The notes below the pieces were generated by a model. The model was not told where the DNA came from, searched no databases, and was given only the letters and a program-made list of their open reading frames with translations. DNA of 64,000 nucleotides. Origin: Lunatibacter salilacus (lineage in GTDB: Bacteria; Bacteroidota; Bacteroidia; Cytophagales; Cyclobacteriaceae). Where the stretch lies: NCBI RefSeq assembly GCF_009797935.1, contig NZ_VOLC01000009.1, forward strand, positions 1 through 64,000. The letters run 5' to 3'. The translations under genes and the position numbers were made by a program. Numbering within the stretch: the stretch's first letter is position 1; each line of letters begins with the position of its first letter. Shown here one piece after another: positions 54,018 through 63,700 of this stretch.

Positions 54018-55007
54018 ATGAACCTACATAGGCTATTTCTACTTCCTTTTTTATGCGTCACCTTATTGGTGGTATCCTGTGGTACGGACAAAGAGGCTAA
54101 ACCTGAGCATATTCTTCGTTTTGGGCATCTGGCAAACCGACAGCATGGGTGGCACAAGGCAGCGGAGAAGTTTGCTGAAGAGGTGGAGGCCCGCTCCAAC
54201 GGGCGAATCGAAGTCAAGGTATATCCGAATGAGCAGTTGGGCAAGGAAATGGATGTGCTTACCGGTATTTTGGTAGGAAGTGCCGATATCATGATCACCG
54301 GGGAATCCCTTCAGAGTTGGAGCCTTCCAAATGCCATTCTTTGTGCTACGCCTTTTGCCATCCGTGACTCAGATCACCTCAAAAAGGTGGCTGGCGGTCC
54401 ATTGGGAAAGGAAATCGAACAACATATTCTGGAAATTTCCGGGTTTCGTCCCATAGCTTGGTTTGAGCGGGGTGCCAGAAATTTGACTGCAAACCGCGCC
54501 ATTACCCATCCCAGTGAGTTGAACGGAATGATTCTTCGGGTTCCGTCTGTGTCATTATATGTGCAGACTTGGAGTGCTCTCGGAGCCAAGCCAACACCGA
54601 TGGCCTTCTCCGAAGTCTTTACCGCTTTGCAACAATCCACCATTCATGGCCAGGAAAATCCCTTTGCTCTTATCAAAGACGGCGGACTATATGAAGTTCA
54701 AAAGTACTGTATGCTTACGGAGCATGTAAAAAGCTGGGCCTATGTGGTGATGAGTAACAAAAAGTATGAACGGCTTCCACCGGACTTACAAAAAGTTATC
54801 GATGAATCTGCCCAGATTATGCACGAATACGAGCATGAACTGTTTTTGGAGCAAGAGGAAGCCGACTATCAGTTTTTGGTGGACAGGGGAATGGAATTTA
54901 TTGAGGTGGATAAAGAGGCTTTTCGAACCGAAGCCACGAGAGCGGTGATGGAAGCTTTTTCAGAAGAACAAATTGATCTTTTACAACGAATTCAAGCCGT
55001 AAAATGA
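54018..55007 (+). CDS. dctP: TRAP transporter solute-binding lipoprotein
   Basis: About 329 residues from ATG 54,018, selected because it leads into the lipoprotein signal LLVVSC. It is the periplasmic binding protein of a tripartite transporter, with IRFGHLANRQHGWHKAAEKF-like DctP motifs (actual start LRFGHLANRQ), GRIEVKVYPNEQLG, and the conserved carboxylate-binding Arg in WFERGARNLTANR. Such proteins bind C4-dicarboxylates, uronates or sialic acid; uronates would suit this window, but that is inference. The lipid anchor is typical of Bacteroidetes. It overlaps dctQ by 4 bp. Confidence 0.94.
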   Translation: MNLHRLFLLPFLCVTLLVVSCGTDKEAKPEHILRFGHLANRQHGWHKAAEKFAEEVEARSNGRIEVKVYPNEQLGKEMDVLTGILVGSADIMITGESLQSWSLPNAILCATPFAIRDSDHLKKVAGGPLGKEIEQHILEISGFRPIAWFERGARNLTANRAITHPSELNGMILRVPSVSLYVQTWSALGAKPTPMAFSEVFTALQQSTIHGQENPFALIKDGGLYEVQKYCMLTEHVKSWAYVVMSNKKYERLPPDLQKVIDESAQIMHEYEHELFLEQEEADYQFLVDRGMEFIEVDKEAFRTEATRAVMEAFSEEQIDLLQRIQAVK

Positions 55008-55471
55008 TTAGAAACCATTTTCCATATTTAGACAAGGTGCTTTCCTTTTTAGTAGTAAGTAGTTTTATCCTGATGATAGCCGTCGTGGTCTTGCAAATCT
55101 TAGCCAGATATGCGTTACCATGGTCTCCCAACTGGACGGAAGAGATGGCCAGGTTTTGTTTTATTTATATGGTCAGTCTCGGGGCGGGGCTTGCCGTTCA
55201 AGATAGAGGGTATGTCAGCGTAAATACACTGCTGGACAAATTAAGTCCTCCTGCCAGAAAAAGACTTGAAATCATCATTTTGATATTTGTCATTATCCTT
55301 ATGCTGACCATGTTCGTAGTCAGCATCCCGCTTGCTCAGATCGTAAGTTTACAAATATCACCCGCCATGCAACTCAACATGTCAATTATGTATGTTTCCA
55401 TGTCCTGTATGGGATTATTTGTCAGTATTTACAGTATCCTTCAACTTCTCGAACGTATAAAAACCGCCTAG
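55004..55471 (+). CDS. dctQ: TRAP transporter small permease
   Basis: A 155-residue inner-membrane protein with four predicted transmembrane segments, containing SPNWTEEMARFCFIYMVSLG, the family signature. It partners the large permease to form the sodium-coupled channel. The start overlaps the dctP end and the stop abuts dctM, so the three genes are one operon. Confidence 0.94.
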   Translation: MIRNHFPYLDKVLSFLVVSSFILMIAVVVLQILARYALPWSPNWTEEMARFCFIYMVSLGAGLAVQDRGYVSVNTLLDKLSPPARKRLEIIILIFVIILMLTMFVVSIPLAQIVSLQISPAMQLNMSIMYVSMSCMGLFVSIYSILQLLERIKTA

Positions 55472-56746
55472 ATGACTGCAGTACTTTTTATTGTTTTCCT
55501 TATTTTGTTGATTTTAGGATTTCCTATAGCCTTTTCCCTGGGTATTTCGGCCTTTATATACATTCTGTTTAGTGATTTGCCCTTGATGGTGATTCCACAG
55601 AAAATGTATGCGGGGATTGATGTTTTTGTATTGCTTTCCATTCCTGGATTTATCCTTGCAGGGAACCTGATGAATGCCAGCGGTATCACCAACCGGATCA
55701 TTAAATTCTGCAATGCCTTGCTGGGCCATATACGTGGAGGTTTGGGACTGGCAAATGTTGGTGCATCTTTATTGTTTGGGGGAATATCCGGGACCGCTAT
55801 AGCAGATACCGCAAGCATAGGGTCTGTGATGATTCCCGCAATGAAAAAGGAAGGTTATGACACAGCATTTTCGTGCGCAGTTACTGCATCTTCTTCCACC
55901 ATTGGACCAATCATTCCTCCCAGCCTTCCCATGATCATCGCTGCGACTTTGACAGGGTTATCAGTGGGAAAACTTTTTATCGCAGGTATTGTGCCTGGAG
56001 TATTGTTGGGTGTAGGTTTTATGCTGGTCACGTATATAATATCTGTGAAGAGGCAATATCCCAAAAGTACACGAGCGTCACTTAGCCAAATCGCAAAAAG
56101 TTTTTTTCAGGCCTTTTGGGCGATCATGATGACACTGCTCATATTATTTGGGATCATCGGGGGAGTTTTCACACCAACAGAGGCATCGATAGTGGCGGTC
56201 GTTTATGCCATGGGTATTGGCCTATGGGTGTATAAAGAGCTTTCATTCAAAGCCATTCCTGCTATCATTTTAAATTCTGCCAAAACAACCGCCTCGCTGA
56301 TGGTATTGGTGGGTTTTGCCAATCTTTTTGCCTGGATTATGACTGTTGAGGAACTTCCTCAACTGATTGCTGACAGCCTATTAAATTTGACAGAAAATAA
56401 AATTCTGATACTCCTGATGATCAACCTCCTGTTGCTTTTTGTGGGGGCATTTATGGAGACAATTGCAGCTTTGTTAATTTTGTTTCCGGTACTCCTGGGT
56501 GTAGCTGTGCATGTGGGGGTGGATCCTGTTCAATTTGCAATAATCATGGTATTTAATTTGGTTATAGGACTGACCACACCGCCGGTAGGCGTTTGTTTAT
56601 TTGTAGCATCCAGTATTGGAAATATTTCCTTGGAAAAAATCGCAAGGGCTGGACTTCCTTTTCTGTTGGTAAGCCTATTCATTTTGATGTTGGTAACCTT
56701 TGTCCCTGAAGTTTCACTCTGGTTACCCAGTCTTTTTTATGATTGA
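55472..56746 (+). CDS. dctM: TRAP transporter large permease
   Basis: A 424-residue protein with about a dozen transmembrane segments that carries the substrate through the membrane driven by a sodium gradient. Signatures are GGISGTAIADTASIGSVMIP, KEGYDTAFSCAVTASSSTIG, IIPPSLPMIIAA and, near the end, GLTTPPVGVCLFVASSI. It is the last gene of the dctPQM operon. Confidence 0.96.
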   Translation: MTAVLFIVFLILLILGFPIAFSLGISAFIYILFSDLPLMVIPQKMYAGIDVFVLLSIPGFILAGNLMNASGITNRIIKFCNALLGHIRGGLGLANVGASLLFGGISGTAIADTASIGSVMIPAMKKEGYDTAFSCAVTASSSTIGPIIPPSLPMIIAATLTGLSVGKLFIAGIVPGVLLGVGFMLVTYIISVKRQYPKSTRASLSQIAKSFFQAFWAIMMTLLILFGIIGGVFTPTEASIVAVVYAMGIGLWVYKELSFKAIPAIILNSAKTTASLMVLVGFANLFAWIMTVEELPQLIADSLLNLTENKILILLMINLLLLFVGAFMETIAALLILFPVLLGVAVHVGVDPVQFAIIMVFNLVIGLTTPPVGVCLFVASSIGNISLEKIARAGLPFLLVSLFILMLVTFVPEVSLWLPSLFYD

Positions 56747-56891
56747 CCTGATGGCAATCTACCTTTCGCAAAGACAGACTGGAATTAATCCAATATTTAA
56801 TATGTCGATTTGTCTTTAATGAATCCATATATATGACGTATTGTCCTGGTGGTTAATTGTTTAGGTAGTGTTTTTCTCAATTGGCATATCA

Positions 56892-56922
56892 TTTGAATTT
56901 AGTGTCTTTGACAATATGTTTA
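56892..56922 (+). promoter_or_regulatory. Probable promoter of the small heat-shock gene
   Basis: TTTG (56892-56895), 19-bp spacer, TATGTTTA (56915-56922), one base off the -7 consensus. The ATG is 21 bp downstream, so the leader is very short. Confidence 0.5.
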
Positions 56923-56943
56923 ACCTTAAAACTCTTTGTAGCC

Positions 56944-57399
56944 ATGACACTCTTAAAAGTAGAAAACAACGACAAAAAAAAGCAGATTCCCACCTTTAAT
57001 ACCTGGTTTGACCAGTTATTTGACTTTCCGTCAACCATAGACAGGACAGCAGGATTTGGAAATATGAAAAGTACGTTGCCTGCCGTAAATATCAAAGAAG
57101 ATGAGAAGTCCTTCCAACTGCAAGTAGCTGCACCCGGTTTTTCAAAAGAGGATTTCAAAATCAGTTATGATCACGAACAGCTGACAATCTCCTCTGAACG
57201 CAAGGAAGAGCATGTTCAGGAGGAAAAGGTAACCCGAAGGGAATTTAGCTACCAGTCATTCAGAAGGTCTTTTTACCTTCCTGAGGACATGATAAAGGTA
57301 GAGGATATCTCCGCGGAGTATAAAGATGGTATCCTGAATGTTGTTCTTCCGAAAAAAGAACAAGAAAACAAGCAGGCAAAGCAAATTGAAATCAAGTAA
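56944..57399 (+). CDS. Small heat-shock protein (Hsp20/alpha-crystallin)
   Basis: About 151 residues from ATG 56,944; an earlier in-frame start would lie on top of the probable promoter. The alpha-crystallin domain (about 40-135) starts with LPAVNIKEDEKSFQLQVAAP and shows the GFSKEDFKISYDHEQLTI and EYKDGILNVVLPKK motifs, with the final A-x-x-x-n-G-x-L-type end. It holds unfolding proteins in the cytoplasm during heat or stress. It is a single gene, ended by a strong hairpin. Confidence 0.95.
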   Translation: MTLLKVENNDKKKQIPTFNTWFDQLFDFPSTIDRTAGFGNMKSTLPAVNIKEDEKSFQLQVAAPGFSKEDFKISYDHEQLTISSERKEEHVQEEKVTRREFSYQSFRRSFYLPEDMIKVEDISAEYKDGILNVVLPKKEQENKQAKQIEIK

Positions 57400-57424
57400 G
57401 TTATAAATAACATTAAGTAGTATT

Positions 57425-57457
57425 AAAAAAAGGGGATACGGAGTTATCCCCTTTTTT
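57425..57457 (+). terminator. Terminator after the small heat-shock gene
   Basis: ggggata (57432-57438) pairs with tatcccc (57445-57451), extended by the flanking A and T runs, with loop cggagt and tttttt after it. Confidence 0.9.
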
Positions 57458-57593
57458 GATTTTTACGTTTAAATATCATCGCAGGCAGGACATCAAAAAA
57501 TTTAACTAGGAAATTGTCACACAATTTTATTAAATTATAGCCTTCTATTAATTTTCCAGCTAGTTTGGATTTAACCTTTGGTGGACAACTTCA

Positions 57594-59192
57594 TTGCTTA
57601 TGAGATCCCAAGCGAATACCCTTCCTTTTTTAATAAAGCTTACTGATGCATTATTTACCAAAATCACCGCCTATTTCACGGTGGGGATGTTTTTAATAGC
57701 ATCCTGCCAGTCGGCTGATTCCTACGAAAAAGTGGAACGGTGGGATATCTTCGAACTTGAATTAAGGGGTCCTGTGGCTGGTAATCCCTATATGGAGGTT
57801 GAACTACATGCTGTTTTTGAGGGGGAGAATGGAAATACAATTCAGGTTCCAGGCTTTTATGATGGAGAAGGAATATTTCGGGTAAGATTTTCACCGGCAG
57901 AGGAGGGAGTATGGTCTTACATTACAGTTAGTAATTCTGCAAATCTTGCCGGAAAAACGGGCAAAATTTCCTGCATTGCACCTTCCGGTGAAAATCATGG
58001 TCCGTTAAAAATAATAAACACTTATTATTTGCAGTATGCAGACAGTAGTCCTTATTATGGTATCGGCACTACAGCCTATCAGTGGACAAGTGTAAAGCAA
58101 AGTATTCAGGAAAAAACGCTGGAAACCTTGCGTGATTCTCCATTTAACAAAATCCGGATGTGTATTTTTCCCAAGGATTATGTCTACGGAAATAAAACCG
58201 AACCTTGGGCATATCCTTTTGCAAGGGATAGTGTCACCAATGATTTTACCAAACCAAATGTTGCATTTTTCCAAAATTTTGATAAACGTGTCAAGCAGTT
58301 GATGGATATGGGCATTCAGGCCGATGTCATCCTATTCCATCCTTATGATCGGTGGGGCTATGCAGAAATGGGTGCAGAGATGAACGAAAAATACGTCCGG
58401 TATGTCATGGCCCGGCTTTCAGCTTACCGGAACGTGTGGTGGTCCTTGGCCAATGAATGGGATGTACCGTCCATTAAGGAGTCAATTGATTGGAAAGGAA
58501 TAGGGACATTACTTCAGCAGGAAGATCCCCATCAGCGGTTTAGGGGTATTCACAATTGGTACAGTTCCGAAGACCATTTTTATGACCATACGGAATCTTG
58601 GATCACACACGTTAGCACCCAAACCTATGAATTTTACAATGCAGAGCGGTGGAGGGAAATGTACCAAAAGCCCCTTCTTTTTGATGAAATGAGGTATGAG
58701 GGGGATGTTGAAAGCGGTTGGGGTAATCTAACGGGAGAAGAAATGTCCGCATATTTCTGGATGGCAGGTTTGAGTGGGGGGTATCCCACCCATGGAGACA
58801 CCTTCAAGAACGATTCAGATGATGAAACCGAAGTGCGTTGGTGGGCTAAAGGAGGGACGCTTATGGGAGAGAGTCCGGATCGGATTGCTTTTTTCAAAAG
58901 CATCATGGAAGAGCTGCCAATACGTGAAATGGAACCTAAGCTTATCCCCGGAGAAAATCCAAAAGAACTGATGAAAAACCAATACCTTTTATCCAATCCG
59001 GGAGAGATCTACCTAATATTTGCACCAGAGGCTGATCAGGAAATTGTTATGGACCTTCCGGGTGACGGGACGTACAATCTTCAAGTTTTGGATACTTGGG
59101 GTATGGAAATTAAAGAAGAGAAACCCATCAATGCAGGGGAATTTAGATTTATAACCAGCGATCCATATACGGCACTAAAATTTGTCCGTTAG
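57594..59192 (+). CDS. DUF5060/DUF4038-type glycoside hydrolase, lipoprotein
   Basis: A 532-residue enzyme-like protein. The first ATG (57,594) or the one two codons on leads to a signal with lipobox LIASC near residue 39. A DUF5060 beta-sandwich (about 45-135; VERWDIFELELRGPV) precedes a TIM-barrel related to apiosidase-like DUF4038/DUF5605 enzymes (about 145-430). The barrel has RNVWWSLANEWDVPS, where Glu is the likely acid/base, and KPLLFDEMRYEGD, a likely second catalytic Glu or Asp. A small C-terminal beta domain follows. The sugar substrate is unknown. Its A/T-framed terminator is shared with convergent gltD. Confidence 0.85.
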   Translation: MLMRSQANTLPFLIKLTDALFTKITAYFTVGMFLIASCQSADSYEKVERWDIFELELRGPVAGNPYMEVELHAVFEGENGNTIQVPGFYDGEGIFRVRFSPAEEGVWSYITVSNSANLAGKTGKISCIAPSGENHGPLKIINTYYLQYADSSPYYGIGTTAYQWTSVKQSIQEKTLETLRDSPFNKIRMCIFPKDYVYGNKTEPWAYPFARDSVTNDFTKPNVAFFQNFDKRVKQLMDMGIQADVILFHPYDRWGYAEMGAEMNEKYVRYVMARLSAYRNVWWSLANEWDVPSIKESIDWKGIGTLLQQEDPHQRFRGIHNWYSSEDHFYDHTESWITHVSTQTYEFYNAERWREMYQKPLLFDEMRYEGDVESGWGNLTGEEMSAYFWMAGLSGGYPTHGDTFKNDSDDETEVRWWAKGGTLMGESPDRIAFFKSIMEELPIREMEPKLIPGENPKELMKNQYLLSNPGEIYLIFAPEADQEIVMDLPGDGTYNLQVLDTWGMEIKEEKPINAGEFRFITSDPYTALKFVR

Positions 59193-59197
59193 GCAAT

Positions 59198-59230
59198 AAA
59201 AAAGGCTGTCAAATTCGACAGCCTTTTTTA
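59198..59230. terminator. Bidirectional terminator between the DUF5060 gene and gltD
   Basis: ggctgtc (59204-59210) and gacagcc (59217-59223) with A-run before and T-run after give a stem usable from either side, in the 58-bp gap between convergent genes. Confidence 0.88.
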
Positions 59231-59250
59231 TTTTTTGTTTTCTATTAAAA

Positions 59251-60729
59251 TTAAGGTGAAACACCCGCTTCAGTTTCATATGAATAGAAGGACTGATCCT
59301 TCCGAGGGAGGGTGGAAATTCCATTATTTAGGTATTTATCCACTTCTACGGCACATTCTCTACCCTCAGAGATTGCCCATACAACCAGGGACTGACCGCG
59401 CCTCATATCGCCCGCAAGGAAAATTTCCGGAACGCTGCTCTTGTAATCCTTAGATTTGGGCAGACCATTTTCCATCATTTCAACTTCAAATGCCTCGAGG
59501 AGTGCATTCTGTGGACCTAAATACCCGATAGCCAAAAAGGCTAAATCGCAGGGAAGAACTTTTTCACTGCCTTCGATCTCAAAAAACTGCATCCTGCCAT
59601 TTTCCTCTTTCCATTCGATCTCTACGATCTTAAGACCTGTTACCTGGCCGGCCTCATTTTGGGTGAATTCCTTGGTAAGTACAGACCACAAACGGTCAGC
59701 CCCTTCCTCGTGGGAACTCGACGTTCTCAGCGTCATTGGCCACTCTGGCCATGGATTTAAAGTGGGTCTTCGCTGAGGGGGCTTGGGTAGCAATTCCAAT
59801 TGGGTAATGGAGGCTGCACCGTGCCTATTCGAGGTGCCGATACAGTCACTGCCTGTATCACCACCACCTATGACGAGTACATGTTTCCCGTTTGCATTAA
59901 TTGGGTTTTCCGAGATTTCCCCAGAAATAACCTGATTTTGCTTTCCAAGAAAATCCATCGCAAAATAGACCCCTTTTGCCTCCCTTCCAGGGATTTTCAA
60001 ATCGCGCGGATGTTGGGCGCCTGTGGAGATAACAACTGCGTCAAAATTTTCAAGGATTTCATCAGCTTGAATGCCGACACCTACTTCAGTATCCGTCTTC
60101 AGGATGACACCCTCTTCCACCATGATGTTCACCCGTCGGTCTATAACCCACTTTTCCAATTTGAAATCCGGTATGCCATATCGGAGTAGTCCACCAACTT
60201 CCTTGTCTTTTTCAAAAAGCGTCACCTCATGACCTGCTTGATTAAGCTGATCTGCCGCCGCCAATCCCGCGGGTCCGGAACCGATGACTGCTACTTTTTT
60301 GCCTGTTCTATCTTCTGGAATATGTGGCTTGGCTAGATCCAATTCGTAAGCCTTTTCAGCAATACTTTTTTCGATCAACTCTATCGCTACCGGATCTTTA
60401 TTGATTCCCAAGACACAACTTGCCTCACAGGGAGCAGGACAAATCCTTCCGGTAAACTCCGGGAAATTGTTTGTGCCCCGCAAAATCTGGAATGCAAGTT
60501 CCCAATCTTTGTGGTATACGGCGTCGTTGAAATCTGGTATGACATTCCCTAAAGGACAGCCATTATGACAAAATGGAATCCCACAATCCATACACCTGGC
60601 AGCCTGATGGTTCAATACTTTTGGATCCAGGGGTTGATATATCTCCTTAAAATCGTTAATACGATCTTCCGGATTTCTGGATTGGGGTAGTTCCCTATTA
60701 TATTTTAAGAAGCCTTCTTTATCCGCCAT
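59251..60729 (-). CDS. gltD: Glutamate synthase small subunit
   Basis: A 492-residue flavoprotein that passes electrons from NADPH to the large subunit. The N-terminal cysteines C46, C49, C54 and C58 (CMDCGIPFCHNGC), then C97, C101 and C105 (ICPAPCEASC), bind two 4Fe-4S clusters. The FAD loop is VIGSGPAGLAAAD from about residue 148 and the NADP loop is VLVIGGGDTGSDC. It follows gltB after one base, so the pair is one operon for ammonia assimilation. Confidence 0.97.
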   Translation of the reverse strand: MADKEGFLKYNRELPQSRNPEDRINDFKEIYQPLDPKVLNHQAARCMDCGIPFCHNGCPLGNVIPDFNDAVYHKDWELAFQILRGTNNFPEFTGRICPAPCEASCVLGINKDPVAIELIEKSIAEKAYELDLAKPHIPEDRTGKKVAVIGSGPAGLAAADQLNQAGHEVTLFEKDKEVGGLLRYGIPDFKLEKWVIDRRVNIMVEEGVILKTDTEVGVGIQADEILENFDAVVISTGAQHPRDLKIPGREAKGVYFAMDFLGKQNQVISGEISENPINANGKHVLVIGGGDTGSDCIGTSNRHGAASITQLELLPKPPQRRPTLNPWPEWPMTLRTSSSHEEGADRLWSVLTKEFTQNEAGQVTGLKIVEIEWKEENGRMQFFEIEGSEKVLPCDLAFLAIGYLGPQNALLEAFEVEMMENGLPKSKDYKSSVPEIFLAGDMRRGQSLVVWAISEGRECAVEVDKYLNNGISTLPRKDQSFYSYETEAGVSP

Positions 60730-60730
60730 C

Positions 60731-63700
60731 TTACACTAATGTTTTTGTATTTTCCAATGCTCTTTTTCTTAAAACCTCCTTATAGTCCCTAGGAATGACC
60801 TTTATAAACCTTTCTTTGGCTTCGTCCCAATTTTCCAACATCTTTTCCGCAACATTGCTGGAGGTGTTGGATAAATGGTCCTTTAGGGATTTTTTTATCG
60901 AGGCAAAATCGTCTTCATTCAATGGGTCAATATCCACCATTTCCTGATTGACGTTTTCTAGGTTATCTTGATATATATAGGCTAAACCTCCGCTCATTCC
61001 TGCCGCAAAGTTTCTGCCTATTTCACCTAGGATAACGACCATACCTCCGGTCATATACTCGCAACCATGATCACCGATTCCTTCTACTACGGCATTCACA
61101 CCTGAGTTACGGACACAAAATCGTTCTCCTGCTTTTCCTTTGATAAAGGCACATCCGGATGTAGCTCCATAAAAGGCCACATTGCCGATAATGATGTTTT
61201 CCTCTGCTTTGAAACTGGAGTTTCGGCTGGGGTAAATAATTAATTTACCTCCGGATAGTCCTTTTCCGAAGTAGTCGTTTGCTTCTCCTTCCAATTCAAA
61301 CGAAATGCCTTTGGCAAGAAAGCCGCCAAATGTCTGACCTGCGGAACCGGAGAATTTGTATTGTATTGTATTCTCGGGTAAGCCTACACTTCCAAATATT
61401 TTGGACACCTCATTGGAAAGCATAGCACCTACGGTACGGTCTACGTTTTTGATCTCAAATTTACCAGTTACCGGATTTGCCTGCTCCAAAGCCGGCATGG
61501 CCTCTTTAATGAGCTTTCTATCCAGAACCCGTTTCAATTTGAAATCCTGATCGATTTGTTTGTAGATGCCAACATGGTCTGGAACTTCTACTTTATGGAA
61601 GATTGGACTAAGGTCTAATTTATCCCATTTCCAATGGTTCAGGTATCCGGTCGCTTTTAGGACATCGCTTTGGCCGACCATTTCATCCACGGTACGGAAG
61701 CCAAGTGAAGCCATGATTTCGCGTAGATCTTCTGCTAAAAAGCGGAAGAAATTGACCACGTGCTCCGGCTTGCCTGTAAATAATTTCCTAAGTTCAGGAT
61801 TCTGTGTTGCCACACCGACAGGACATGTATTTAAGTGGCACTTACGCATCATGATACATCCTTCCACAACCAGTGCTCCAGTAGAAATACCCCACTCCTC
61901 GGCCCCCAATAAGGTGGCAATGGCTAGGTCCCTACCAGTTCGCAGTTGGCCGTCGGTCTGTAGAGTTACCCGGCTACGTAGGTTGTTTTTAACCAAGGTC
62001 TGATGGGCCTCGGAAAGTCCAAGTTCCCAAGGCAATCCTGCATGGCGGATAGAACTCAAAGGAGAAGCACCGGTACCTCCATCTGCTCCTGAGATCAGAA
62101 TAACGTCCGATTGTGCTTTGGCTACTCCCGCCGCAACCGTTCCGACTCCGGCTTGGGAAACCAACTTAACGTTGATTCTCGCCTTACGGTTGGCGTTTTT
62201 CAGGTCATAAATCAGCTGAGCCAAGTCTTCAATGGAGTAAATATCGTGGTGTGGTGGAGGGGAAATCAACCCTACACCCGGTGTAGAGTGCCGAACTCTG
62301 CCTATCCAATCGTCAACTTTGTGACCTGGAAGCTGACCGCCTTCGCCAGGTTTTGCACCTTGGGCCATTTTGATTTGGAGTTCTTCCGCATTAGTCAAGT
62401 AGTTGCTGGTGACGCCGAATCGGCCTGACGCTACCTGCTTGATTGCCGATCTTTCCCAATCACCATTTTCCTTTCTTTCGAAACGGACTTCATCCTCCCC
62501 ACCTTCCCCGCTGTTGCTTTTGGCACCGATGCGGTTCATGGCAATAGCCAAGGTAGAATGGGCCTCATGGGATATAGATCCAAAGGACATGGCACCTGTG
62601 GCAAAGCGCTTCATAATCTTTTCAGACGGTTCTACCTCATCCAAAGGAATAGAAATTCTCTTTTTGAATTCAAACAACCCCCTTAGTGTGAGGGCATCTT
62701 TGGTTTGATCGTTGATTTTTTCGGCAAACTTTTTATAAAGCCGAAAATCATTGTTCTGGGTAGACTTCTGAAGCAAATGAATCGTTTCTGGATTGAAGAG
62801 GTGTTTTTCTCCCCTTCTTTTCCACTGATAGACTCCTCCCGCCTCTAGAATGGGGCTTTCAGTATGGTACGCTGCATGATGTCTCAGCAATACCTCTTCG
62901 GCCAATTCGTCAAAGGATATTCCGCTAATCCTGCTGATCGTACCTTTGAAGCATCTTTGGATTACCTCTGGGCCCAAGCCAACTGCCTCAAAAATTTGCG
63001 CACCTTGGTAAGACTGTAGCGTACTAATTCCCATTTTTGAAAGTACTTTGAGCAATCCTTTACCAATCGCCGCCTTGTAATTTTCAAACAGTTTCTTTTG
63101 GGGGATAGCTGCAGTCAGCATCTCTTCCTCGTTGAGATGGAGAAGTGTTTCAAGGGCTAAGTAAGGGTTGATAGCACTTGCACCGTATCCAATTACCGTT
63201 GCAAAATGATGTGTCTCCCGAATATCTCCTGCTTCGACGACAATACCCGCCCTGGTCCTGATTTTTTGATTAACTAAATGGTGGTGTACGGCTCCGACTG
63301 CAAGCAGAGAAGGTATGGGAGCTGTGCCCTCATGACTGTCTCTGTCGGAAATAATCAGAATATTTTTTCCTTGACCGATGGCTTCCTCGGCCTCCTGACA
63401 GATTTTATCGAGTGCTTCCAACATTCTGCCTGGCTGATGGTCTGCAATAAAATGCGCTTGGAGTGTATGGGAATGATATCCTTTGGATTCTAAATGTCTT
63501 AGTTTCTCAAGGTCTTCATTTAGAAGTACCGGCTGGGAAATATGTATCTGTTTGGTGTGTTTCGGACTTTCTTCCAGGATATTGTGGCTTTCCCCAATCC
63601 TAGTAAACAGAGACATCACCAACCTTTCCCTTATTGGGTCGATAGGGGGATTGGAAACTTGCGCAAATAGCTGCTTGAAGTAGTTGGAGATATGTTGACT